From NCBI RefSeq assembly GCF_949628215.1, contig NC_134276.1, positions 67,066,733-67,130,732 of the forward strand: DNA of 64,000 bases, in the 5' to 3' direction. This DNA comes from Phalacrocorax aristotelis. Lineage: Eukaryota; Chordata; Aves; Suliformes; Phalacrocoracidae. The notes under the pieces are model-generated. The model ran no database searches, had not been told where the DNA came from, and saw only the letters and a program-made list of their open reading frames with translations. Positions 47,441-58,884 of this stretch are shown here, in pieces (position 1 is the stretch's first letter; each line of letters starts with the position of its first letter). The translations under genes were made by a program, and so were the position numbers.

Positions 47441-48515
47441 GTAAGTGTTTCTCATTTTGCCCTTTAATACAAAAATAAGAAAGTGTCTCATGTTCCAGTC
47501 TCCATATACAAGACACTGAACTCTGCCAGAGTTTTTGTTACCTTCTTGTTATTTCTCAGTGCCTCATGTTGTCCCTTGACTATCAGTGAAATACATATTC
47601 AACTTCGTTGAATGGTCAGCTTCTTTAGGCTTGGCTTGGCCTAGTGCATCTTGTATATGATAGAAGCCAAGTATAAATTGGAAAGGTATGTGGGCAAGTA
47701 AGGTTGAGCTGATGTGATTAAACTGGTCTAACATTACACCTTCATTCAATTTCCTGTGTTGGCCAAACCTTGAAGAATTCCAGATGCCTCATTCAGATGT
47801 TAGCAATAACTGTTTTGCCAGCACATAGATAATACCCTGTCTGAGACTGTTCCATACTTGAAACCTCCAATTAATTTTTTATTGCTATCATTTATGAAAA
47901 AGTAGTTTATCACAAATTCTAGGCACTGAAGAATGGTGTCTGAGTCATAAAAATTGTGCTCAGCCTACAACTGTAAAGCAAAAATTGTGTTTGCCTAAAC
48001 TCCAATTGTCTGTCCGTTTAATTCCCAAAGAGACTTCATACAAATTAAGAAAGACTAAATGTATATAAACTCATAAATTTTTGTATGCAAAATATTGAGG
48101 TTTTAGAAGAAAATTAATATCTATTTCCTGTTTAGGTCTGAGTTACTATGTTGCTCTACAAACGAGAGGGGCAAGATCCTTCTCTTCTGTGTTGAGGCTT
48201 TTGGTTGTGTATCGTAAGAGTGCCATTGGGAATATTGTAATGAAGCCCAAAACTTTACATCAAAACTTTAATTGTCAGCATTATTCTGATAGAAAAGTTG
48301 TGACTTTCTACTTGCTTGGCATTTTGGCAGCCCTCTAAACCCCTGCAAAAAAAGTATAAGATCCTACAGTGTCAGGATACAGGCCTGGTCTATTTTATTT
48401 GTACAGTACAATGCCTATACAAAGTGCAAGGAACTTTGGTCCCTTCTTTTACTGAGATGAAGTTTAGACTTGTTGCTACTGTCTTATTAACAACTACTTT
48501 AATAATCTGACACAG

Positions 48516-49060
48516 GGATGGTGGACAAAGAAAAGGAAAAGCCAAGTAGAGCAATGCACAGGTCAGATAAAGAAATTGCATGTTCTGAATTTGATACAGA
48601 AACTCTCATCAGCGACATAGCCCTTCTCAAATTAGAGGAACCTATCACAGTTTCTGAAGACGTTCCAGCATGCCTTCCAGAAGAAGACTTGGCTAACGAT
48701 GTGCTGATGAACCAAACATTTGGAACTGTCAGTGGCTTTGGGATCACGTCTGAACGTGCATGGCTGGTCAAAAGAGTGAAAGTGCTTCAAATCCCTTATG
48801 AGGACAGTGTTTGCAAGCTCACCCTTCATAGCCCAGACACAGAAAACGTGTTCTGTGCTGGTTTACAATAAAGGTGGAAAAGGTGTCTGCCAAGGAGATG
48901 GAAGAGGCCCCCATATAACCAAATACAATGGCACTTTTTTTTGTTGCTGGTATCATCGGCTGGGGAGAGGGTGTGGATGGTGGGGGAAATATAGAGTATA
49001 CACCAACTTGTCAAAGTTCCTACTGAAGGTAAGAAGTGTTTTTGACAGAAAATTCTTAAC
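48516..49060 (+). pseudogene. F10-like catalytic Asp/Ser exon, interrupted
   Basis: It begins after ACACAG and keeps an open frame for about 117 codons (MVDKEKEKPSRAM to CAGLQ), including the catalytic Asp in SDIALLKL. A stop follows. Later frames carry GVCQGDGRGPHITKYN, where the active-site Ser is Gly. The right edge is approximate. Confidence 0.9.
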
Positions 49061-52000
49061 AAAGGAAGCCTTAATGAGGTTGGATTTCATCAGCCTAGTT
49101 GTCTTAGCCATCAGATCTGATCACTAAGTAATATTTTCCTCTTTTTAACATGCTTACTAAAATTCTAATAGTTTGTCTCCTTTAAGACATGTCGTCTATT
49201 CCTTTATGAACTAATGCCTGGTTTTCAGAAGGTGGGCTTGGACTTCAAACAGAACTTGCTGGTTTTGGACTATAATGAAACTTCTTCAACTGTGATGGTT
49301 TAAAAACTCTCTCTGCTTTTGCTGTGATAACCCAAATTTGTCTACTGGAGGCTTTGGCTGTGCAGGTAAGCCCCCTCCCATTGCAATGAAAGTTGGAACT
49401 AACTCAACATTTCTGTGGCAGTACCTGCTTTGTAGAAACCAACCAGACTGGGATAATAGCAAAGACAGTATCAGAGTAGGACAGCATTTTAAAAGTCTCT
49501 GGAAAAGCTACCTAATTTTCTAGATTTATATATGGGTACACAGAAAAAAGCTAGAAAATGTGAAAACCACCCATGTATCCACACAAGTCTAAATAACGGG
49601 GCATGTCACTGAAACAAATGAATTGTTAGATGAAGCTTGTTGAATTGGAAAAGCTTGCTTATATCACTAAAATCACTGGCATTCTTCTGATATTTTCTTG
49701 CTTTCTTTCTGAGATACTTTCTTCACCATTGTTATTCATGTTGTAATTTTGGCTATAATAAATTGAATGTATTGCATACAATTTACAATTTACAATTACA
49801 AAATTGTTATATGTCATCATCTATATATTGTTATTTAAATTCTTCACAACTGAAGAGTTTTTAAACCTATAAGGATAAATAATCATTCAAGACTAAGAAA
49901 AGTCTGACTCTCTCATCAGCTGTGCCTGACATCCTCTGTCTGCCTACTTCAATCCAGAGGGAAAAAAAACCCCTGTTTTTCAGCCAGCTCAGTGGTACAT
50001 AAAAATGGTTTACTGAATATTAAGATGTTTGAATCTCTGCAGAAGAATGAAGTACTCTCTGATGTACTTTGAAAGGTGTGTCAGTACATATTTTGGAAGA
50101 CAGGGAAAAGAAAGGTGTTACAAACAATACTGTGGCATAATGATTCTACGATTCTATATTTTTCTCATTCCCTGGCTTCACAATATCCAGTTTACAAGTG
50201 TGGAAGTCACCACTTTAGGGTCATTTTTAATATGGATTTTGTTGACCAGCTTGAAAGGAATAGGGTGGCTAAATTTGTCCTGCGATGACCACTATCCTGT
50301 TCCCCTGCAAAAAACTCAGTAAAATCATGCTGGAGCCTGTTCCATTTGTATGATTTTCCCCTGGTTTTCTCTGACACACCTCCTGAACTTCAGGACTGCT
50401 ATATGAACTCAGTCCTGGAGTGACAGTACATTGCAGGTCATGGCGTTCAAGCCACAGAAAGAAGTTCAGCCTCTGATGGCTGCATATGCGACTCCCTGAC
50501 ATCACTGCTCCAAAGGATTTACCCCTGCTTGACTTCCCATAGGGCCTCCATTGAAAACTCTGGTTATACTTCAGCCCTAAATGATATATCAAGAGAGCCA
50601 AACCTGATATATGGACCTGTGGGCAATGCTCAGATTTGTCCTGGGGACTACAGGGAGGCCATTGCACAGGGCTTGCACTTGCCTCATTGCCACCCATCTC
50701 TCCTCCTACCCAGCCCTGCACTACTGCTTGCCCTGCCTCTGCAGCACTCCTAGTTTATTCATAACCAATTACAAAAGGTACAGAAACCTTCAATGGTCTT
50801 CGATCACCATCTTTAGCTCCGCATGAGTTCAGAGGAATCATTCATATGAGTTTCTCCTTCCTCACCTCCCAGTTTGCATTGCCAGGCACGAAGCACCATC
50901 ATCAGCCTACTCAGATGTTCAGTACTAGATAAGAACAAATTATGTCTGCAAGGACACTTACCCCAGCTGCTTAATTGCACAGAGAATTGCAATTCTCACT
51001 CGAGATACATGCCAAGGGACACATCATGTCATCTGTGTTCTGCCTAAATGTCATTTGAGTCTTCACAGAGAGGCTAGAGTTCTAACTCAACCCATCCTGG
51101 AAAACTTACTTCCAAACTTGAATAAGGTTTTTTGCTATCATTTCTCAGTATGGATGGATTTTTTTCCCGTCATAAATGCGGAAGTCAACTCCCAAACGCA
51201 ATCTAGCAGTGTTGCAGTTGTACAAGTCCCCAGAATCTATGTCTCCTGTGGCTTGGGAGTCAGGTTTATGACGGGAGCCACTTCCACCACCCAGTTACAT
51301 CTGTCTGGGCTGTGGGTGGAAGCTCTCAGGCGTTGGCTTTGCACTGGCATTGCTGAGGTCAGGTCAGGCCTTCCCTCCTGCTGAATCTGTTGCAGAGGAA
51401 GTGACTAAGTGACTGGCTGGTCACAGGAATGTCTTAAATCCCAATGTCTGGACACAGCTGCAGGGCTGCTGCCCCAAACCTCAGAGGAAAGAAACAGGCA
51501 GAGAGAAGAACAGGAAACAGCATTAAAAAGTCTGAATTCTAGGTGAACTCCACTTTCTTATCTCCTGATTGCCCACTTCAAACTGTGTCAGTGTTCAAGG
51601 AGTTTGCCTGAAAATCCTCTTTTTATGTTTCTCTGTGAGCCATCCTTCCCCATTTTTATCCTGAAGTCCAGGCTAGGATAATGGGGAGATATTGTCAGAG
51701 AAAATTGGAGAACAAAAAAATAAAATCCTTATCTAAACGGCACAGACTCTAAAGGGAATTTTATTGTGCTTTTTACAGGGGATCAGGATAATGCTCATCT
51801 CGGGGCAAAATTAACCGCCTTAGTAAACCCGCTTGTCCATCACTGAAGCTGTATCCAGGAGCTTAAGTGATATGGCCTTGTCTGCGCATGTGCTCTGCCA
51901 TCCTCTGTCTGTTCCATACCCAGTTTTATTGGTTGCAATTTTAGGAGGGAAAAGGATATTAAGATAAAAGTGGGAGAAAAAGGTAAAGAAACACAAAGGT

Positions 52001-52100
52001 GGAAATAAAGAAAAATGAATTTTAATAACTGAACCATTAACAACAATTACTCTTTTTAGCAATGTGTGCACAGAAATAGAAAATGTCAGAGCTGGTATCT
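49061..52100. other. Intergenic region after the F10-like relic
   Basis: AT-rich at first. No F10 3' UTR similarity was evident, no gene is recognised and no repeat is clear. A short ATGATTCTACGATTC word at about 50139 resembles a CR1 tail but lacks a CR1 body. Confidence 0.55.
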
Positions 52101-52275
52101 ACAGAGTCACAGAACCATGGAAGGGTTTGGGTTGGAAGGGACCGTCAAAGAGCATCTAGTTCCACCCTCCCTGCCATGGCCAGGGACATCTTTCACTAGA
52201 CCAGGTTGCTTAAAGCCCCACCTAGCCTGGGCTTGAACACTTTCAGGGACGGGGTAGCTGTCAGAGTAGTTCCAA
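52101..52275 (-). mobile_element. CR1 LINE 3' fragment
   Basis: The plus strand opens ACAGAGTCACAGAACCATGG, then GGTTTGGGTTGGAAGGGACC, the reverse of a CR1 3' end. It continues with CCTGCCATGGCCAGGGACAT and CCAGGTTGCTTAAAGCCCC. It is about 175 bp. Confidence 0.9.
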
Positions 52276-55200
52276 GATGTGTTTTGGTTTTGCTGCTGGG
52301 CTGTCAGGAGACTTGCACAACCTTGTGACGAGGCTTAAGTCCTTGTTGTGGGTGCAGCATCCACATGAGCGAATCAGAGCTCCCCCGGGTTACCTTCCAC
52401 CCCCTGCCCACTCCGCCAGGATTTCCTGCAACCTGTAACCACAACAGAAGGGTGGTGCTGACGCTCCTCTGAAATTACTGCAATTTCCTCCAGCTTTTGA
52501 AATGGTGGTGCCCTTTGGATTTGGCAAGAAAAACTATTTTTTTTCTGCAGATGGTGAACAAAAGTGGCTGACAATAGTCCAGGCATTTAAAGATTAACCC
52601 TTTGCAGAGTATGTGCTTCCTCTCTGCTGGTCAGGCAAAGTTCAGCTGACATCTTTGTAGCTTCTGTACATGCAAAGACCCATGCTGCTTATAATCGTGG
52701 ATGCTGATAACTGTGCTTTGTACAAGCAGAGTGTACACTGGCACGTACATGGGATTAGCTTGTGTCACTCATTGGTAGCTCTTGACCAAGACCATACATG
52801 ACCACAGTCACCTGTTTTGGACTGACTGGTGTCTAGTCAGGGCTGAGGGATGCATTCCCATTTTGTTGTTCCTGAACAGTTGTCTGCAAGAGATCATTTC
52901 ATCTTTAACTTGAAAATCTCTCCCTTGCCCCTGTATCTGTTGCTTCCACATCCATATTCCCTATGCAATGAAAGCCTAAAGCTCCACAACATATTTGTCC
53001 CAAAAAATCAGCTCTCTGACAGAAGAATTACTGAGTAAATCCACAACAAAACCTGTCCTCTGCCCTCTCCATCTCTTTTGAACTGACAGTGATTGCTGTG
53101 ATTTACCTGCAGCTTCTCCAGGGCTCTTCCCTATGGGGAGGAAGAGACCAGCTTGGCAGGGGGCAGCCAGTCCTGGCCTCCTCCTCTGCCTCAGGCAAAA
53201 GGATGGTGCATTGAGGACTCATCAATGCTCAGGGCACAGGGCAGGTTTTGTCTTCAGTTTGTTGGGCAGGAGGCAGGAGATGAGTGACCTGCGTGGAAAA
53301 TGATGACATGGAGGACAAGGAGGTGGCTTGCTGTAGCTGCGGGGGTTTAGCAAAAGAGGTGACAGGGCCATGGAGTTCAGCAGCTCTTTCTCTGCTGCCC
53401 AGTGCCACATGGGGGTGGACAGGTGTTGCCCGGGGTGAGCTGCAGCAGGGCTGCAAGCACATCAGTCGGTCACACTCACTCCTACCTCCTTGCCCTGCCA
53501 GCTGGGGCTCTGGGTAACCTGGAGCTAGGAGAAAGCACAGAGGAAGCCAGCAAGGTTTTGAGGACCACACCAGAGGCAAAATGGGGTGGGAGAGGAGGCA
53601 GGGGCAAGAAACTGGCCAGGTCCATCTGCAGCACAGATGTCTCTGGGCAGAGGGGCTTGGAGGAGCCCCTGCTATCGCCTCACTTCCAGTGAGGTGAGCA
53701 TTGCCGGGTCACTAACCACCAACGTACACATCTCTAAGCATATCAGTGAAAACACATCCTTCTGTTTTCTTCTGCCCCTGTGCTCCCAGAGCTGTGGTCT
53801 GGCAACAGGCTCACAGGACTGGGGGAGGGGGCACGGTACGAGGTGGCACTGGAGGGGTCTGCTCCTTGTGGGCACAGCTGGTGTCCCTTGTCCTCCTCCC
53901 AGCCCTGTGGCAGCAAGATGCTGTAGGCTTTCCCTCATCCGAGGGCTCCCAGCTCCCTGCTGAGGGCTGACGCAAAGAGAAGATAAGGAAAGGTGGGACT
54001 GGAGCTGCTCCTGTGAGCCTGTACCTCCTGCCACAGGGCAGGTGCACCACAGCCCACTTCAACTTGAACCGTCTTCAGCATCCACAACCTAAAATTCACT
54101 GCAGTGCTGGCATGCCACTTGGTGGGAGAGCACCCCCCAGGAAGAAATATGGCTGCAAGCCCAGCCATCAGTTTTCATTATTTGCTGAGTGCGGGGGAGA
54201 CGTTTTCTGGAAAATAATTGCTGTCCCCTTTTGCTAGCTGAGGTGGGCATTTCCCAAAAGAATATGATAGTGACAGAGTTATTCAGGACAGCTGCCCCGA
54301 CCACAGCAGGGCTGATGGTGATCCAGGGGCACCATGTGAATGGTATTGGCATGTCTCCATCAGTGCCTGGGCAGCTGATCTGCAAACCCTCTTTCCTGGG
54401 CTCCCTGTGCTGTTGGGGGGACGATGTCCGTGGGAACCAGTTGCTAAAGCAGGACCAACTAACCCACTTACCCCACCCTGAGGAACTGCAGCTTTCGCAA
54501 CTGACACCGTGTGCAGGCTTCAGGCTGGAAAGAATAACCCTTCAAGCAGCAGACAATCCTTAAGCAGGGCTGCAGGAAATAGGGGTGCAGGACTCTTTAA
54601 TGAAACACGTCTCCATGTGCTCACTACGATAATCAAAGGAATGGAAACATAAATGCCAGTAACTCTTCATAAAGAAACATGTGAGGAAAGAACTGCCTTT
54701 TAAAAACCATCTCTTTATGCAATTTTCCATAATATTAGGAAAATTAAAAAGTAAGACCTGTTGCAATAGTATCAACACAGAAGAGGCCAAGTCAGTGCCA
54801 TAATGTACTGATTACACTGTGGCCCATCCCCAAGGACACAGCTGCTCAGTCAAGGAATACTTTGTTTAGAACAAACAGAGTAAGAAAAAATGACCATGTA
54901 AACTAAGGTCTGGTGAGAATACAGCTTGTGAAGCTCTGTGTTGTTATTATTAACCGAATTTGAATAATCACCTTATACCTACAAAAGTTTGTTAATTAAC
55001 ACAGGTTTGCAAAATGTAAACAGCTTGCTGGCTTCTGCGAAGTCCTGTGCTGACATCAAGTGGTGACATATTTTTCATGCTGAAGGGAGCCAGACTTCTT
55101 GTACTGTATATGCACAGGGTGATATTTGTTATGACAGAAAGGTAAAGGCAAGTAGAGAGGGGCCACAGTGGGGCTACAGCAGCTGCCTCACTGGCAGGCA

Positions 55201-56740
55201 TCCCCATGGGGGTGCTCAGCTAGAGGAGTATGGAAAAGCAATGCAGCCACCACCATGCAAGGTGAGGAGGATGAGGTGAGCCTCTTCAGAGACCCCTGAG
55301 CACGAGGTGCTGGCTGAGCCCCCCAGCACCCACCAGATGTGACCGCTGGCAACAGCCCCCCCCTCCCCCCAGCCAAGAAACACCCAGCTGGGAAATGTAC
55401 AATGGGGCTTGGTGGCCTCAGAGGACTGAGAAGAGCACGGAGACCTCATTTACTAATGAAAGCCTGACACACAGCTAACCAAAGAGGATGGGAGGCTGTA
55501 TTAATTAGTTCTGCAGAAACATCAAGGAGGGAAAAAATAAGCATGTATGGTTATGAACTGTCTGTAAATAAAGTCAAGCTTGATATTAGAAGGGTTTTAA
55601 CTCCGACTGAACTTCTGGAACAACATCCTGGCAGAGATTGTGCAGGAAAAACCTCTCACAATGCCATTTTAATGTGGAGGTTAATTATTTGCTGAAGGCA
55701 TATGGGCCCGTGATGTGAGCTGCAACATCAGCCCTGGGTTGGCAGGGACTGGTCTTGTTAAGGAATGTGGTATGCTGCAGCCCTGCTCATCTGCCTCAGT
55801 ACTCACAGAAGCTGGTTTTAAAAACTGAAGTTGATGGAAAGTGAAGTTTTATTTGGGGATTTACCCATGAATGCTCAGATCAATTATACTTTGTTACAGG
55901 AGCTGTATACTCAAATAATAGGTGGGAATTTATGACATGAAAACACAGAATGGTCTTTCTGTTTCCAAGTCAGATTAAAAAAAACCCCACTTTTCCTCTC
56001 ACTGGTTATTACTTTGACTGTAGAGATGGTTTCCTGCTCTTCGCAGGGGCCTGCCTGTGTGGGGAGCCAAAAAACTCCCTGCAGCGCCATTGCCATGGCA
56101 GAGCCCAGCCTGTGCATGCCAACACTTGGATCCTTCCCCTCATCCTGGGCCAGGCAGGAGGGCGGCCCCGGCTGCTGGGTGCATGGCACAGCAGCCCAGG
56201 GAGGTGCTCCCATCCACTCCGTACTTAGGCCTCCTTTCATAGACTCTGTGTGTCACCAGGATCCTGAAGTCAGGAAGAGTTTCCCATGCTCTGCTTCATG
56301 GCTGGGCAGTATAAACCTAAAAGTGAAAAAGAAAAATGCCATATCCATTCAGACATATCCCAGGGGAAATCCCACGCTTGGTTGCTCCAAAAGCCAACGG
56401 GATTTGGCCAGTGCAGCCAAGCCTCGGCAAATATTTTGTGGGGACAGTGTATTAAAGAACCATGTCATAAAATTCATCCCTGTAGTCATCATCCAGCTTG
56501 TGCTTTGATATGGTACAAAGACATTTTCATACAGTTCATCTCTACCCATTTTGTGTCCCAGTAAATGAAGGCAGGGGGTGGGGGGTGGGAGGAATACCCC
56601 AATCTTGGAGCTATTTTCAGCAGAGTTAGCAAACCTGCTCTACTTTCAGCCAGTGCACTCAGAGAAGGGGCACTGTTGCACCACTAAGCAGTTGGTTGGG
56701 GGATTTTTTTGTTTGGGTTTTTTTTTTCCCAGTTTTTCAT
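52276..56740. other. Intergenic region upstream of PROZ
   Basis: About 4.5 kb, GC-richer at 53.1-54.5 kb, where several overlapping frames occur on both strands without a recognisable protein. No RNA gene or further repeat was recognised. An upstream PROZ leader exon could in principle lie here. Confidence 0.5.
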
Positions 56741-56752
56741 TTCATGTGTTGA

Positions 56753-57033
56753 CATTAAGGCCAGGCTTTGCCCTTAGAGGTTTTGTTTTCTCATGAGCAG
56801 CTGGACTTTAAACGTCAACATCTCTCATGTAGCCATTTCCCCCAAGAGCTGCAGGAATGCAGGCAGGCCACCATTAGGCTCAGAGGGTAAAAATGGCAAG
56901 GTACTCTTGGACAATATTGTTTCTTCTCTCTGCCCTTTTCCTTCAGACAGAGCAGACAGGTATGGCCTTTGTTTTGTTGTGGCTTTAATTCTGATTTGTG
57001 CTACTGCTCTTCTAAACACGCCAGTAATTTTGT
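56753..57033 (+). repeat. Locally duplicated block, copy B; possible PROZ leader/promoter region
   Basis: It aligns with 41763-42038. The frame opened at ATG 56793 runs into a hydrophobic core YGLCFVVALILICATALLNT, signal-peptide-like, and ends beside a GTAATT donor at 57024. That position, about 1.7 kb before the PROZ Gla exon, is right for a leader exon. However, this frame reaches the donor at phase 0 rather than the required phase 1, and the ATG at 56962 is soon closed by TAA. It may be leader exon, promoter or just a duplicated block. Confidence 0.45.
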
Positions 57034-57107
57034 ACCTTGTATCGTGGTAATTTGTAGCACAGGGTGACACCACTGAAAACTGTTCCTGAGTTTCCTTACA
57101 TTTCTCC

Positions 57108-57222
57108 TGTGTTTTTTTTTTGTTTGGGTTTAGTTTTGGGTTTTTTTTGGGGGAATGGGGGGGGTTTGTTGTTGGTTTTGTTTGTTCGGGTGTTGGGAGT
57201 TTTTTGGTGTTTTTTTTTTTTC
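57108..57222 (+). repeat. T/G low-complexity tract with G-quadruplex potential
   Basis: About 115 bp of T-runs and G-runs. Four G-runs of three or more (57126-57128, 57138-57140, 57149-57153, 57157-57164) could fold as a quadruplex, although two loops are 8-9 nt. Confidence 0.75.
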
Positions 57223-58720
57223 ATATAGCTACGTAAAAACTGAGGTAAGTTACTAAGGCAATGTAATTTTGAATTACTATCATTTAGACCAGTGTGATAT
57301 TTTGGCTTTTCTTATCATTCCTAAAGAGCACCCAGGTATTACAGAGAATTTTGTTTTACATTTCTAGTTGCTGCTGAAATAAAAATAAGTCTTATGAAAG
57401 AGGCTGAGATGCATGCATGTTATAGCTTGAAGAAATTTATGTTTCTGTATTAATCCCCCATGATTTGCCAATATTAAGGAGAAGCTGGGCAAGGAGGAAA
57501 CAGATGGTGACCAATTAAGAAGACCAAAACACCCCTGGCAGCAGCAGAAATGTGCACTGCCAGTTATGCTGGATGCATCGGAACCACTGTGCACCACAAA
57601 TGTGCACTGAGGGGTCAGATAACACTTTAAAATGCAAAACACAATCATGAAGCTTTTTCTTTTTTCTTGTTTAATAGCACATGCAAGCCTGTTGCTTATC
57701 AGATATCCTTCAAAAGCATAACTATGCATTTGTATGCAATTTCAGAATGATCTTGTTATTGCCATCACTTTTTCCAATTCTAATATTATTAATTTTTTCA
57801 ACCTTTGTGTCCAGCAGTGCTGGGCCCCCAACCACTGTATAAAATAAAAAAAAAACAACCCTAGTCCCTGCCTGAGCAGGTTTACTTTCCAAGCAGAGGA
57901 GAACTGACAAATGCATGCTGACACACAGAGCCACATACTGCTAAATGTCAAAGGCAACAGGCTCCAGCATGGCACCAGCCATCCGGCTGGCAAGCAATTT
58001 TTGTTATGGGCATCACTGCAAAGAGGAGTTTTAAGATCTGATAACTCTCATGTCTTTGATCTCTCCTTCTCAGATCCTCTCCTTTACTCAGATCAAAAAG
58101 ATCATGGTGTCTTCCACATAAAGGATGGTATATAATATAGCCCTTGTAACTGTGGGCATTGCTGAGGGTTAGCTTTTATTTATTCTCCTTAAGAGAGAAT
58201 TGATTCAGAACTCAGCCATGTCATGGTTTTGCTTCTCAGCAACAAAGTCTCTGTGAACTAAGACTGAAGGGCATCAGTTCGGATCTAGCGTCATAAATTA
58301 ATATGAACGATTTTCACTTCTGCTGATGAGTCCGAAAGCCCCACGCAGTCTTTCAGAACAGCCTCTGCCTGTATGATAATACTTCTCCCCTTTCCCTGGC
58401 CATGCCACAGCAACACTGCTCTGTATGTCTGGTGCAGGAGAAAAAAAATGCATCAGGAAGGTCTTCAAATTCCCTCTGCTTGGGACCAAGTCAGGCTGTC
58501 CCCAAAAGGAAAAAGTCATGATTCCTCAGCTGAGTTTGGCCTAAGAAAGCAGGGTTCTTTCAGTATGTCAGCTTAATGTGCCTGAAACCCTAAATCAGCC
58601 AAAAGATTTCTCTTCATGATTAAAACTGGCTGCTTAATAAGAACTTTAACAAAATGGTGAAAATAGATAAGGAAATTGATCTAAGTACTGACGTTAGCAT
58701 TTTGTTGTACAACGTTGCAG

Positions 58721-58884
58721 TGTTTATATCAGCTGATGATGCAAACAAAGTTATAAAGAGACAGAGGCGTGCCAGTTCCCGACTTTTGGAGGAGGTCCTC
58801 CAAGGCAGCTTGGAAAGGGAATGCCTTGAAGAGAGATGTACGCATGAAGAAGCAAGAGAAGTATTTGAAAACGATGAAATGCTC
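58721..58884 (+). CDS. PROZ: PROZ propeptide and Gla exon
   Basis: The acceptor GTTGCAG ends at 58720 and the donor GTGAGT is at 58885. It is one codon longer than the F7 and F10 exons. Glu pairs and Cys of the Gla domain are intact. Confidence 0.94.

Larger units (their letters stand above)
44549..49060 (+). pseudogene. F10-like pseudogene (EGF2, activation and protease exons)
   Basis: Exon-like pieces in F10 order and strand: 44549-44682 (EGF2), 46450-46625 (connecting exon), 47322-47440 (His exon) and 48516-about 49060 (Asp/Ser exon). Intron parts also align with F10. Recognisable peptides are CKVNNGNCEQFCKTE, FCGGIVLKEY, SDIALLKLEEP, CLPEEDLANDVLMNQ and GTVSGFGI. Breaks: frameshifts and a stop in EGF2, whose donor GT is AT; a net 2-nt loss at the TAAHC motif followed by a stop; a stop after FCAGLQ plus frameshifts in the last exon. 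The catalytic Ser is Gly (CQGDGRGP for CQGDSGGP). The connecting exon keeps an open frame and its Cys but lacks the furin site and IVGG. Gla, linker and EGF1 exons are missing. A functional, unusual paralogue is very unlikely with this many breaks. Whether it died only in this species cannot be told here. Confidence 0.92.

Noticed and set aside
50135-50160. ATGATTCTACGATTC, like a CR1 3' tail repeat
   Set aside because: Sequence on either side does not match a CR1 body.
53229-54563. A cluster of overlapping frames up to 125 codons on both strands
   Set aside because: The local GC content is high and no protein family was recognised. No splice or codon-use support was seen.
57747-57840. A short signal-peptide-like frame, MILLLPSLFPILILLIFSTF, before the PROZ Gla exon
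   Set aside because: No donor in the needed phase 1 ending in G follows before the stop; the possible GT sites are weak. Hydrophobic frames are common in T-rich DNA.
58318-58358. Hammerhead-ribozyme-like words: CTGATGA, then GAAA 4 nt later, a GTC at 58348, and a 5-nt pair (TTCTG/CAGAA) placed like stem I
   Set aside because: The part between CTGATGA and GAAA is only GTCC, so stem II cannot form. Stem III pairs poorly and stem I needs a 3-nt bulge. Matches of this quality are expected by chance in 64 kb.
58654-58720. ATG 58654 in frame with the PROZ Gla exon
   Set aside because: The segment MVKIDKEIDLSTDV is not a signal peptide, and the Gla exon has a good acceptor at 58719-58720. It is read-through of intron sequence.
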